A stretch of 64,000 nucleotides of DNA from Timema cristinae. Its lineage: Eukaryota > Arthropoda > Insecta > Phasmatodea > Timematidae. Location: positions 16,324,479-16,388,478 of the forward strand of contig JBCFYV010000012.1 in the NCBI GenBank assembly GCA_039000515.1. The letters run 5' to 3'. The position numbers and the translations under genes were made by a program. The notes below the pieces were generated by a model. That model was not told the origin of the DNA, did not search any database, and saw only the letters and a program-made list of their open reading frames with translations. How positions within the stretch are numbered: the stretch's first letter is position 1; each line of letters opens with the position of its first letter. Of the stretch, positions 35,580 through 48,479 are shown piece after piece.

Positions 35580-35659
<80 letters not shown>
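35027..35659 (+). mobile_element. SINE inserted into a SINE (both family A)
   Basis: An outer copy (35,027-35,212 and 35,491-35,659) is split by an inner full-length copy at 35,213-35,490. TGTAGGTCCTT is duplicated at 35,202-35,212 and 35,491-35,501. Both have heads GGTGACCTGGTGGTCTAGGG and tails GGGTAGTAAGACGCGGTGCT. The outer copy ends in a ~78-bp (TAA)n run. Confidence 0.92.
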
Positions 35660-35660
<1 letters not shown>

Positions 35661-37587
35661 CCTAGGTTTCACTGAAAACATTAGTGGCATGGCTATGCCT
35701 GGTCCCTACATCAAAAAACGCCGTGACTAGGACGCCAGAACGTCATTCAATGTTATTTAAGTGGAAGACCCAAAGTGGCTCAACGTTAGTGAACAAGTCA
35801 ATTTCGCTAGGCTAGTTGATTTAAGTTTAATTTTCTAGAAGTTATTTCCATTCGTTTAATTGAGTACTGTTCAAATTTTAATCAAACAAATATGTTCCGT
35901 ACTAAAATATCCTTAAGTCGTCATAACATTACTTTACCCAAATAGGATATTATATTCTCCATCAATATCTTAGTTTCTGAGAAAAAAATCTTCCAACTTA
36001 TTCCAAATGAAATAACACACTTTAAAAATATTTAGGCATATTTTATCATTTAAAAAATATGATATTAAATGACTGTTTGAATTTTATCGACGTCCGACAC
36101 CTAAACTAAGTAGGTAGCATGTATGTATAGCCTACTGAGTTAGGGTTCACAAGTTCGATTCCCGACATGGCTTAATATGTTTAGTTGGGAAAATGTGAAT
36201 TTCCTCTTTCAAAGTGATCAATTAATGAGTAGTGGATTGGGTGTTGTGTATTTTCTATATTTCAATTGATTACAGTTTTTAAAATTTTAGCTAACGTTGT
36301 TTAAGTTATTATAAGTGAAATTTGGCAAGCGCGTCGCCATTGTCTCGCAACTGTTACAACAAAAACAACAACAACAAAAATAGTCTTTAAAATAAATATT
36401 TAACTCTGTGTTTTTACCATATGAAATTTAAAAATAAATAAACAGCTATTAAAGCAAATAAACTAGCGTTTTGTAAAAGTAAATAGTCAACTTTATTGTC
36501 GAGACGTACTGAGATATTATTTCATTGTTCTTATATACTACTTTTAGCTTCTAATAATAATAATTGTTGTAATTATATCCAAAAAATAACTAACAATAAT
36601 GTTTTCCACAGAGTATTTAAACAGGTAGATCACCATAGTCTTGTACACAGGACTTCTGGGTTGGTTACACTTTACTGACTTGCTTATTTATGCCCTTATT
36701 CAAATAATTACTACACAATGAATTGATATTACTGGAGTAATAAGTTTTTATTTATAACATATTTAAAAATCCACCACTTCTCCTTAGAACTATGAAGAAA
36801 AAACCAAATAACATTACACTTTTTTTATGTTTTAACCGTCGCTAGCAACTTTCAACCCTCCTTAAATATCCCAAAACAAAATAAACACTATATTATTAGG
36901 TCAAAACTTTCTAATAATTTTGAGAAGTCCGTTTGACAATATATAGAAAGAAAATATTAAAATGCACCCTTACAGTGAATAGATGAATCTTGCAACGACA
37001 TTTTTCCAAAATAAAATCTTCAAATTTATATAAATACAGAATAAATAAATATTAATATTGAAAAGTAATTTGGGAAAAAAATATGCTATCTTTTGTAAGA
37101 GTTTACTAAACTATTTTAACAATAACGCCAATAAGATTCAAGCTATTTATAGTAATAGCAAATCTAAAATACGCTAGTAAAAAAAGTGAGGAGTGAGGCA
37201 AAAAGTGTAATTTAATCTGTAACAAGAGACCAAGGTTTGACCCTAACCAACTGTAGTAAGGCACTTACTGCACATAATTTATTTCCTTAGATTCTTTCAG
37301 AGGATGACGTGAAAAATTATCTTATCTATCAATCTCATATTATTTTGATCCTTCCAATTACATTGTTAATAGCATTGTAACTGGCAGAGTTGTATGCGTA
37401 ATATTTGGGTTTATTCTGACCAGGTGGATCATGGCATAATCCTGGCTAAATTAACTTTTTCCCCCTCCATAGTGAAACTTCCCTCTTATCTCCAGTAAAA
37501 TTCCGTTATATTTTATTTGAATACATTCAAACCATGATTCTTACTTAGATAAGTTAATTTGAGCTGTGCATAGTAAGACGCATAGTT
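35660..37587. other. AT-rich DNA, one tRNA-like segment
   Basis: A tRNA-like B-box (CAAGTTCGATTCCCGAC) lies at ~36,149-36,165. No gene recognised. Because a splice acceptor lies at 38,024, this stretch is probably intronic. Confidence 0.4.
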
Positions 37588-37895
37588 TATTATTATTATT
37601 ATTATTATTACTAACATTGCGTCTTACTACCCGTTCGGGCTATACACACTTACGCTAATGTGTAATGGTAGGATGATTGCGAAATGAAATGGAGGACCTA
37701 CAGTTTAAGGTGGGATCCGAACCATGATGGAGGTCTGTCATTCCTGACATTCACAAATTGTGATTAATACGCGTCTTTTTAAAGGTGAAGGAAGGGTTTG
37801 GTAATCAGATAAACCTGTGTCTGGACCGAGGATTGAACCACGAACACCCAGCACAGAAGTCCGATACCTTACACCCAGACCGTCAGGCCACTCAA
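37588..37895 (-). mobile_element. tRNA-derived SINE, family A
   Basis: On the plus strand it reads (ATT)n, then GCGTCTTACTACCCGTTCGG, then body, then GGATTGAACCACGAAC (B box) and CAGACCGTCAGGCCACTCA (head). It is followed by a (TGA)n microsatellite at 37,916-37,950. Confidence 0.85.
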
Positions 37896-38024
37896 TAGTA
37901 TTATTAATAATAATAATGATGATGATAATGATGATGATGATGATGATGATATTTGGTGGAGTTATAAAATATATTTTTATATTGACAATATATAAATTTT
38001 AAATTTATTTTATTTTCATTTCAG

Positions 38025-40739
38025 GTTCTAGCAGTAATTGCAGTGTTTGGTCACGTTTCCTCGAACAATAACTCTACTCAAGATATTTATTCATCAAATG
38101 CTAGGAATATCATCAATGGAACCACCTTGTTTGCAGGAGGTAAACAAAAGTCAGATAAAAATACATCCAACGTAAATATTAATAATTCCATTAAGGGGAA
38201 TGGCATAGAGAATAAAGGAATGCTTAGCCAAAAAGAGAAGACGATGACAATCACTACTATGGTAACAATCCAGAAGAGAATAAAAATATTGAACACGTTA
38301 CTTCTGAAAAATTGATTGGTTATGAACTTATAGTCAACTGTAACGAATATGAGGAAAGTAAACCTGATGCACGAGGTTCCTCTAACAAATATATAGATAA
38401 TGAGCCTTCAAGAAAAAATAAAAATTATGAAAATAAGAGACCAAATGGACAATACCCCTCCAGAAAATATGATAACTATGAGCTTACAAGTGAAAGTAAA
38501 AAATATAGAGATAAAAAACCTAATGGAAAATATCCCTCTAGCATGTATGAGAATTATGAGCCTCAGGAGAAGTTAAAAGATATGGAAATAAAAAACCTAC
38601 CGGACAACATTCCTATAGCAAATATTATGATTATGGCCTACAAGAAACAGTAAAATGTATGGAGATAGCGGACCTACTGGACAACATCCCTCTGACCAAT
38701 ATGAGGATTATGGAACCAAAAGCGAAAAAGAAATAATAGCTATTGAACTATATCCCTCTAACAAATATGATTATTATGAGCCCAAAAGCGAAATTAAAAA
38801 ATATGTAGATAAAGGACCTACTGGACAATATCCCTCTAACGAATATGATAATTATGGATCTAAAAGTGAAATTGAAAAATATGGTAGTAAAAGACCTATT
38901 GGATCATATCCCTCTAATAAATTTGATAATTATAAGCCTTCAAATGAAATTAAAAAAATGTACATAAAGGACCTACTGGAAATATCCTCTAATGAATATA
39001 ATTATGAGCTTTCAAGCAAAGGTAAAATATATGGAGATAACGGACTTACTGGACAGTATCCATCTAATAATTATTATATTTATGAGCCTGCAAGTGAAAC
39101 TAGAAATTATGGAGATAAAGGACCTACTGTAAGAGATCACGATAGCAAATATGATAATTATGATCCTTTAAACGAAAGAGATCAAATACCCATTAGAAGA
39201 TATCTCTCTACTATGGATGATTATGATGAACTTACAAGCGAAATTAAAAAATTTGGGGTTAAAGGACTTACTGGACAACATCCAACTAACAAATATGATA
39301 GCTATGAGCCTTCAAGCAAAAGTATAATGTATGGAGATAAAGGACTAGTGGACAACATCCTTCTAGAAAATATTATGATTATGAGTATACAAGCAAAAGT
39401 AAAATGTATGGAGATAAAGTACCTATAGGACCATATCTCTCTAACAAATATGATAGCTATGAGCCTTCAAGCAAAAGTATAATTTATGGAGATAAAGTAC
39501 CTATTGGACCATATCTCTCTAACAAATATGATAGCTATGAGCCTTCAAGCAAAAGTAAAATGTATGGAGATAACGGACCTACTGGGCAACATCCCTCTGA
39601 CCAATATGAGGATTATGAAACTAAAAGCGAAAAAGAAATAATAGCTATTGAACTATTATATCCCTCTAACACATATGATTATTATGAGCCCAAAAGCGAA
39701 ATTAAAAAATATGTAGATAAAGGACCTACTGGACAATATCCCTCTAACGAATATGATAATTATGGATCTAAAAGTGAAATTGAAAAATATGGTAGTAAAA
39801 GACCTATTGGACCCTACCCCTCTAATAAATTTGATAATTATAAGACTTCAAATGAAATTAAAAAATATGTACATAAAGGACCTACTAGACAATATCCTCT
39901 AACGAATATGATAATTATGGATCTAAAAGTGAAATTGAAAAATATGGTAGTAAAAGACCTATTGGACCCTATTCCTCTAATAAGTACGATAATTATAAGC
40001 CTTCAAATGAAATTAAAAAATATGTACATAAAGGACCTACTGGACAATATCCCTCTAACGAATATATAATTATGGATCTAAAAGTGAAATTGAAAAATAT
40101 GGTAGTAAAAGACCTATTGGACCCTATCCCTCTAATAAATTTGATAATTATAAGACTTCAAATGAAATTAAAAAATATGTACATAAAGGACCTACTGGAC
40201 AATATTCCTCTAGCAAATATAATTATGAGCTTTCAAGCAAAGGTAAAATATATGGAGATAACGGACTTACTGGACAGTATCCTCTAATAATTATTATATT
40301 ATGAGCCTGCAAGTGAAATTAGAAATTATGGAGATAAAGGACCTACTGTAAGAGATCACGATAGCAAATATGATAATTATGATCCTTTAAACGAAAGAGA
40401 TAAAACACCTATTAGCAGATATCCCTCTACCATGTATTCTTATGATGAACTTACAAGCGAAATTAAAAAATTTGGCGTTAAAGGACTTACTGGACAACAT
40501 CCAACTAACAAATATGATAGCTATGAGCCTTCAAGCAAAAGTAAATGTATGGAGATAAAGGACCTACTGGACAACATCTCAATAGCAATTATTATGATTA
40601 TGAACATTTAAATGAAAAAGAAATAATACCTTTTGAGCTATATCCCTCTAAGAATTATGATTATCATGAGCCTAGAAGTGAAATTAATAAATATGTAGAT
40701 AAAAGTCCTATTGATCAGGATCAGTATGAAATATGTTGA
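38025..40739 (+). CDS. secreted protein exon with ~30 Tyr/Lys-rich 26-residue repeats; frame interrupted
   Basis: A polypyrimidine tract and TTTCATTTCAG end at 38,024. The exon opens in phase 0 with VLAVIAVFGHVSS, which looks like the end of a signal peptide whose first codons sit in an upstream exon. A short Asn/Ser-rich region follows. From ~38,395 to 40,735 a 78-bp unit recurs about 30 times, encoding variants of YGDKGPTGQYPSNKYDN followed by YEPSSEIKK. Larger blocks are also duplicated (38,656-38,980 and 39,560-39,890). The protein would be hydrophilic, rich in Tyr, Lys, Pro, Gly, Ser and Asp/Glu, with no Cys in the repeats. It resembles in style secreted structural or adhesive proteins, but no family is recognised. 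At least eight frame breaks occur, mostly single-base losses in short homopolymers, so it is either a pseudogene or an uncorrected long-read sequence. Confidence 0.6.
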
Positions 40740-41047
40740 GTATGACCATTCAAATGAAAGTAAAAATTAGAAAAGTAACACTACTAAACACTGGTACTCT
40801 TACAATTCTGATGGCTATGAAATTTTTGGCAATAGCATAAAATATTAAAAAAGTATTCATGTTCCACTGACACATCATGTGACTATGATTAATATGGAAA
40901 TAATAACAAGTACAAACAAATAAATAAAAATGAACAAGGTTCTTCTAACAACCTCTATGGCTACAAAATACTTGTTATCATTTACAACAAGAAAATACGC
41001 TAATAAACATAGTGGCAATAATCAACCTCCTAATATCAACAAATATA

Positions 41048-41430
41048 CAAGTGATATATTGTTTAGTATGATAATAATACCTAAAAAAGAAGTCTTATTC
41101 CCTATATTCATATTGTTGTTAAAGTACTAATAACCCCCAAAATTGGTAAAATAAGCCTGTTAATTAGTGTTATGTCAATCTGAATTGTTAAAGGTTTCTT
41201 TTACTAATCGGAACTGTCTAAGTATTGTGTTTAATAGTGTATATTAAACACAATACTTAGACAGTTCCGATTAGTAAAAGAAACCTTTAACAATTCAGAT
41301 TGACATAACACTAATTAACAGGCTTATTTTACCAATTTTGGGGGTTATTAGTACTTTAACAACAATATGAATATAGGGAATAAGACTACATTTTTAGGTA
41401 TTATTATCATACTAAACAATATATCACTTG
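41048..41430. repeat. near-perfect palindrome, 188-bp arms, 7-nt loop
   Basis: Arms 41,048-41,235 and 41,243-41,430 differ at about two positions near 41,088 and 41,390. The loop is AGTGTAT. It lies just beyond the repetitive exon. It could be a real inverted duplication or a fold-back sequencing/assembly artefact. Confidence 0.95.
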
Positions 41431-43222
41431 CAACCAATATGTATAAAACTTCTTATAAAGGTGCTTCCAACAAGTCCAGTAGATACGTATAGTTAATATA
41501 GTAACAGCAACAATGATTAAAACTGCTATATAAGATTCCTCAGACCATTCCAGGGAATTTAAGAAATCTTAAAATAACATAATTAATGAATGTTATAAAA
41601 TAATGAAGAAGGTTTCTCTCACAAGAATTAAGTTTATCACAATAAATGTAGATTCCAGCAAATATGAATTAAGAGATAATGACTAGGGTTCAACCAACAA
41701 TAATTTGTGATTATGAACTTGTTAGTTATTGGAGAAAAAAAATATCAACAGGGTCAAGGTTAAAGATTTTTCCAGCTATTTTTGCTGTGGAACGTTTCTA
41801 TTTAAATATCTTAGTAAATATTTGTATCATTTTAATGTGTTTGTTTAACTGTGTATAATTCACGAAAGACATGAAAAATTATATTTATAAAACCTTCTTA
41901 TATTTATGTGTTCACTTTTAGTTACTATTCCCATGCTTTTTTTCAATCATATTATTGCAACTAGTGAAGCTCTTGGAAATTCTGAGTCATAAAAATACAT
42001 GAATTCAGAATAAGAAAAAAATCATTTTACAAAAATAAACCTAATGGATCATTTTTTTTAAACTACAATATTATTTTTACGTGACACCACCAAGTCTAGT
42101 AAATTTGTCATATTGTATTTATGCTAAATATGTATTTTGAGACTGTCCAATGATTTATTGGTATCTTGACATCGCTACGTCATCTGTCCATGTGGAGAAT
42201 CCTGTGCCAAGAATATAAATTAATTGATACAAATGGTATCATTATCTTGCTGTTATCATGTTCAACAGAAAGGATCACTGCTGGCTTAGGAGCTTATATT
42301 TTAGAACAGTTTAGGTTCTAATCTCTACCGGATGTATTGTCAAAGTGCGTGCGTGTGTTCAAGCTGACATATTAGGGGAATTATATAGTATTTAATACCT
42401 TATATTAACAATTAGAACATTTTACAAAGGAATAAAAAGTTTTAATAACATTTATCCCCTATTTTTAAAGGATGTTTCCAAGAAACTACGGTCGCTTCCT
42501 CGTAACAGAAAACGATGACTTGGCACTAGTTTAACTTACCAATTGTGAATAATCAAGTTTAAATAAACAGATTAGCAATTGATTAACTTCGTTTGGAGAT
42601 AATCCTAAAACCATAATTAGAAGACTCCAAATCAGGCATTAATTTACTATTAAAGAATATACGTTTTCACTCAAATTTCAAATAAAATCCAGCAGTTGTG
42701 ATCAACATGTGTGTGCAAAGTTTAGAGAAGTTAAACTCAAATCGGTATCATACTGGTAGTGACTTTCTATTCCAGATTCTGGGATAGAAACTATTACACT
42801 AAAAATGATGGGTTTTTTGTCAATAATAATTGTTTTAGTTTCAAGATATAATATATTTTTATTTCTTCACTAGTATGTTAGTTTGTTTTACTACAAAATA
42901 AAAAATTAAATATTATTTAATAAAATTAATTTAGTTATACCTAGTTTGGTTCCATTATTTACCAGTATTATTTACGTACTTTCTCTAAGGAATTCGAAAG
43001 TTATGTAATTATGTATTAATTGTATTATATAAATTATTGAAATGTCCACAATATATTATGTCAAGTAAGATTTGTGAGTGCATTGTAATAATTTAATGTG
43101 TTTATGAAATAAAAACGTTTATATTTACTGTACAGTTTATTTGTGACCACACAATACCGTTCTTAAATATGACTAACAATGTTGAACTCTGTTTCCTATG
43201 CGTGTAGCCGTTGCTGTTTAAA
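41431..43222. other. AT-rich non-coding DNA
   Basis: No gene recognised. Some segments near 41,455-41,490 and 41,690-41,730 faintly resemble decayed 78-bp units. Confidence 0.35.
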
Positions 43223-43834
43223 GGTTGTTTCACACTATGGGAAGCTCACGCTCCATTAACACAGTGCTCAGGATAAACTCAAGTATCGTACAGTGTGAAT
43301 CAAATGGGAGTGTTTACACTATAAGGAATGCCACGCTCACGTGAACTCATAATGACCACCGGGATCCTTGTCGAGAATATTTTGATCGTATCCCGAATTG
43401 AGCACCACTGTAAATTTAAAATGCACAGTATATTCCCAAGCTCCAGTTTGTTTTCAACCCGTCGAAAAACATGGACCCCATAGACCAAAAATGGATTTAA
43501 CTTGTGCGTCCCAAACTTAAACTATACAACTTGGCAAACAAATTTTATAGTGCTGATGTTAAAAAAAAAGGGTATGGAAGGAAATAGGACTGACTCTAAA
43601 CAAAACGGGTAAGTTTCCAAATTTATTTCATTATCTTAAAAAATACAATTATTTTAAACCAACAAATTTAAATCATATTGTGTTGCCAGGGAACTAGAGC
43701 CATTGCCTGATGGGAAGAATCTTGAAAATATTTCTCTTACGTGGTCGTCGCAGTGTAAATACCTCGATTCATCCAATGATCGTGAGAATATGACGAGAGT
43801 GTGAGCGTGAGTGTCCCCATAGTGTGAAACATGC
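43223..43834 (+). mobile_element. Harbinger-like DNA element with MADF-domain fragment
   Basis: Inverted ends: GGTTGTTTCACACTATGGG at 43,223 and its reverse complement form (CCCCATAGTGTGAAACATGC) ending at 43,834, both flanking CTCACGCTC. Inside, from ATG 43,471, plus-strand pieces read MDPIDQKWI and KLYNLANKFYSADVKKKG, followed by a W/E-like motif in another frame and a GTAAGT donor at 43,611. That pattern is typical of the MADF/Myb-like DNA-binding protein of PIF/Harbinger transposons. The nuclease gene is absent, and stop codons interrupt the frame. Confidence 0.6.
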
Positions 43835-45740
43835 TTAATAAGGCAGTGGTAGTGGTTTCAAACTTTGCAATTTTAATTTATTTAAAGCCACCTTTCTTTG
43901 CTCTGTGTCCAGAAATAATATTGTAAATTGTAGATGTTCCAAATGCCCGGTAAAACACAAGAGATACTGATTGGTTCTTACACTTATCTGTCTCTGCGAC
44001 TAACATCGAAACGGTTAAATAAATTTGTTTCAAATTTGATATATAGATAATGTAGTCTATGTTGTAATTTGTGAATAAATCATGGTTTTGAATTTATATC
44101 TAAAATCCAGGGCAGTTTATTGATAACTAATTTCTTTAAATTTTAAGTATTTCACAATTAGTTTAAATGATCTTGTTCTAAAGTGATATATTTTGAATGC
44201 TAAATTAGCCTTGTAGATATTTTTGGGAAAAATTTGATTTGAGGATCTTTAAAAACTGATGACTGATTATTGAACTTTTGAAACTGTCACAAAGTAGCTT
44301 TAATGGTAACGTGGCAGTAGGCCTGGATTTATTTGAGCTAAAAATGAAAAGTAAAATTTAATTTGGACTAAGGTCATTTGACCTAAAAGGAATTTCAAGT
44401 AAAAAATTATTTTGTTAAGTTAAACAAAAATAATTTGGCTTAAAAATTAACTTCATAGAAGTTGAGTTGACCTAAAGTCATTTGGCCTATAATTTAGGCC
44501 AAATGAGGTGCGTACCTCCAGTTGAAGTCTGACACCACACAACCTGACCCCTCCAATAAAAATAACTCCATCACGCCTGCTATACGGTATTTCATCAAGA
44601 TTCTAACTACCAATGACTGGAATCAAAACGGAGCCATTCAAGTTAAGAACTATCCTTGGTTGATTCTAACATCGTGAAACTTCTAATATATTGAACTAGT
44701 GTAAACGGTGAGTATTGTTAAAGTTTTAACTATCAATGACTGGAGCCTTTGTGGAATCATCCAAGATAAGATTCTTCCCTTGACTGATGCTATCTTGATA
44801 AAATCGATAAGATATCAACCCCGTGGAAACAGAGGGTACCATAATGTGCCTAAATATCAATGATTGGAACTGTAGAAGAAATATGCATGCTAAGAGTAAT
44901 ACCTTGTTTGTTTTCACCGAGATACAACTCATAATACAAAATATCTTGGCCAAAATTTTAAAGGATATCCAAATTGTAAATCACTATTAGGGTAATTTCT
45001 GAAAGGAAGGAACCATAGTAGAAAAATTCATATTAAAACCATTTATTATGGTGAGATTTAAAAGTAATCATGTCAAAGAAGGGGTAAATGTGTAATACCA
45101 ACTGGATCGAAAAATTACACTTTTTTTTTTACGTGTAGCAAACTAATCGTGGTTTCTTCAGATTATGGTTCATACATTATACTTTTATCACTTTTGATCC
45201 TATTTTTAATCAGATCATACTTCATACGTCTTAGAGGCATACATAATATTTAAGTGACATATGATACCCCTTCATCAAACGAGTCATGTATCATATTTGA
45301 AAATACGATACGAGATTTTTCTTATCTTCGTTAATTAATTTGTGACATGTATCAAGCTCATAAGATATTTGATTCCCATTAATTGATTAGTGCCATGAAA
45401 CTTACCCCCAAGATATATTTTGATCATTGAGTCATGCATCATGTATTATAGCACATTATATCATCATTCAATGTCATGTCATGCCTCACAAATGATAAAT
45501 TCATACATAAAACTTAGTAAATTTGATCATCCTTCATTAATCAGATACATGTATCATACGTAAAATACATAATATGAACATACTTCATTGATCACAGCGA
45601 TGTATAATATTTGGACACCCGAAACATGCGTTTATTATGTATAATGATCATTCATTTATCAGAACCATGCATCGTTCTTACACTGTATATGATTATCATT
45701 CATCTGTCTGAGTCACAATTCATTACCTACCTCGTCATTC
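43835..45740. other. AT-rich non-coding DNA
   Basis: No gene. Short inverted/direct copies of a TTAGGTCAAATGAC-like word occur at 44,360-44,510. Confidence 0.4.
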
Positions 45741-46140
45741 TGCGTCAATATTCAGATTCTCTGGTCGATTTTCCTTGTCCTACCATTTATATATATATTT
45801 CTCTCAAATTGTAAAAACCTCTTTATGATCCGTCATCATCTAACCTTTGGGGTTTTATATGTTTGTTGTTCCCACACCTTGGTTTCATTTCCTCACAGAA
45901 CCTTGGCTTTATGGCACAGGAGGTCATACCTTCCTTTTCTTTGCATCTCAATAATCTCATGCATATCTAATTTTTTTTGCCTTAATTGGTTCTTTCCTTA
46001 TCTCTTTTGTATATCTTAATAATAGTTCTTTTTTTTCTTTTTTTCCATTTTCTTGGACATTTCTGTTGTTTAGCAAGGGCTTTAGAACAGTCCTCTTTAA
46101 TTTAGTGAAAAATATGTTTTTATTAGTTAATAATGACAAA
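45741..46140 (-). mobile_element. LINE fragment (linker between endonuclease and reverse transcriptase)
   Basis: This stretch is clearly homologous to 62,560-62,950 on the same strand (AACCTCTTTATGATCCGTCA versus AACCTCTTTATGATACGTCA). It decodes on the minus strand as MMTDHKEVFTI, the usual D-KEV-W--Y segment ahead of a LINE reverse transcriptase. Stops interrupt it. Confidence 0.65.
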
Positions 46141-47060
46141 ATTGTGTTTAAGAAAAATTTTCAACTTTTTTAAATAATGTATTATTTTTCAATGGGAAAA
46201 GATCCGCTTGATGGGTTGACGGCAGATGCACGCAGCTCGGAGCCACATTATGGTCACCCGTTGTTATAGTATTCCCCTACCTTGTAAACTATACCATACT
46301 GGAACAATGTAAAGTAAAGGAACAGTACGTCAGTTCAACACACTCTTAAGTTATTTATTTTACCATGTATCGATGCATATATTAATTAAGTGAGTAGTTA
46401 CTAATATTAGGTACTGTATTTGAGATCTATAAATAAATATATGAGGTGAGTAATTAAGGTATTTACATCGTTTGTGCACATAATATTTTCAAACAACTGT
46501 TGATGTTTACAAGCATTCTCTGATGCCTTGAAACAAGATAAACTACAGAATAGACGCAGCGTAGCAATGTTGGGCCATATTGGGAGCTAATGAAAAAAGA
46601 AGACCAGCCCACTTTTCGTCTGCTATGAAAACAGGTCATTGCCAATTGGCAATTTTAAATAAATGCATATCCGAACTTAATTGTTTGATTTTTTTCAACA
46701 AATGCTTATATATATTTTTTCCAAGCCGACCAGTCTTTACTTTTGAACAACTCTTGTTATCGTTTATCAATATTCTGAAATTTGAAAAATGACACCGTGA
46801 CACAGGAATCGAACACCTTTGGCTTAGTACGCCATTAATCTAACCACTGATCTATCCAGGAATCGTCCCGTACCTAGGGGCATTCTTCACTCATATTTTA
46901 AGGCAGAGTCTATGATGGACGTGCTGAAATCGTCGGCTACAAATGTGTGAATTTATTAACATCAAAAACTCTCAGATAACGCAACCACCATTGACTCGGT
47001 AGTTGACTTAATGCTGCCAATTGTACAATTATTATAATTGTAAGGGATTGCATATTTAAT
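46141..47060. other. AT-rich DNA with a minus-strand tRNA-like segment
   Basis: A tRNA-like core at ~46,795-46,870 (GGAATCGAACACC, CCACTGATCTATCCAGG) belongs to the same family as the centre of the foldback at 47,061. Nothing else recognised. Confidence 0.45.
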
Positions 47061-47294
47061 AATCAAATAGCCAAAGCTATTATCTATGTTCTTTTTAGTG
47101 AGGATTACTCCATCAAGATATCATATTCTGAAAATTGAAAAATGACACCTGGTGATTAGCTCATTGGCATACTAAGCCAAAGCTCCCGGGTTCGATTCCC
47201 ATGTCCAGGTATAATTTTTCAATTTTCAGAGCATGATATCTAGATGGAGTAATCCTTCACTAAAAAACATGGATAATGCATTGGCTATTTGATT
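47061..47294. mobile_element. foldback element with tRNA-like centre
   Basis: Arms of about 90 bp (47,061-47,152 and 47,203-47,294) pair along their length, including AATCAAATAGCCAA, GGATTACTCCATC and CTGAAAATTGAAAAAT. The centre (about 47,145-47,210) reads like a tRNA: TGATTAGCTCATTGGCATAC, CCGGGTTCGATTCCCATG, with acceptor-like CACCTGG/CCAGGT ends. Confidence 0.8.
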
Positions 47295-48224
47295 CTTATT
47301 TATCAATATGTTATTTATTTTATATCGTATAACAAGAACCATTTTCAGAATATTATAATTAACTTTCAAATTAAATTAGTAATTTATTTAAATTTAACAG
47401 TTCAATTTATCAAAAGTTACAGTTTTTATTTGCGACAGTATAAAACTATTAGTGATCAAAAGCTTAATCTTATATACCGGGTGTGCATTTAATTTGAAAC
47501 ATCAAAATATACCGAAAAAGAAGCATTCGAGAAAAAATAGTTTCGAATAAATGTATTTGTTTTTGAGGGGGAAGAGAACAGTTTTAGCTAGTTTGGATTT
47601 AGTGGACGTCTTCAAGGTTATTTCAAGGTCAGATATGTTAATTTAAGGAAGAGATTTAAAAAATTAGGAAATGTATCACACACAAAAAGCAACTTTTACC
47701 TGACACATTTTTAATCTGAAAAAAGTGTATCAACCACTCCAGAAAGCATGGACAACGTTAAAAAGTACACATAAATATTGATAAACTTTTTACTATTTGT
47801 TCATAAATCTTTTATAAAACGAATTGAAAAGTGTATTGAGGTAAATTGTCATAATTTTAAAAATTTATTAAAGTAATTTCATAAATTATATTCATTTAAT
47901 ATTGAAACCTCCTTAACTATACAATTAATAGAAGTAAAAAACATAAACAGTATGAACTATCTTATTTTTATATTAATATACTAGAGGGGAGGAGGGTATA
48001 ATTTAGAGAAAATATACCCACATTTTCATGAAGAAAGAGCTGAAAACCGTTGAGTAAAAATTCCTTAGTGGCCTTTATTAAAATTTGAAATTTGACAACA
48101 GTTTAAAAATAGTATGCAAAATTAGTAACCGGCAATAAGTGACAGTAAAAAGGGTTTTTATTGTTTTTCAAAGAAATAATTTTAAGATCTAGCCTGTATA
48201 TTAGTGATAATATTTTTAATTTTT
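47295..48224. other. AT-rich non-coding DNA
   Basis: No gene, RNA or named repeat recognised. Confidence 0.4.
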
Positions 48225-48440
48225 AGTACCGCGTTATACCTACTAGAGAGTTACTACCCGTTCGTGTTATACGCCTATATACTAACTACGCTAATGAGTT
48301 TAGTAAGGTTGAATTTAGAGGAATTGCACCCGATTTTTTGTGGAGTGAGAATGGAAAACTATTTATGAAAATCCACCTTCAATCAACCGACTGGGATCGA
48401 ACCCCGATGAATGATCTCGATGTTTAAGGTGTCGGGTGGA
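48225..48440 (-). mobile_element. tRNA-derived SINE, family B, degenerate
   Basis: Tail TACCCGTTCGTGTTATACGC, middle TGTGGAGTGAGAATGG and a partial B box (GGGATCGAACCCCGAT). Confidence 0.65.
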
Positions 48441-48479
48441 GAATGATGCATATTTATTTAGTACCATTTAAAACTGTTT

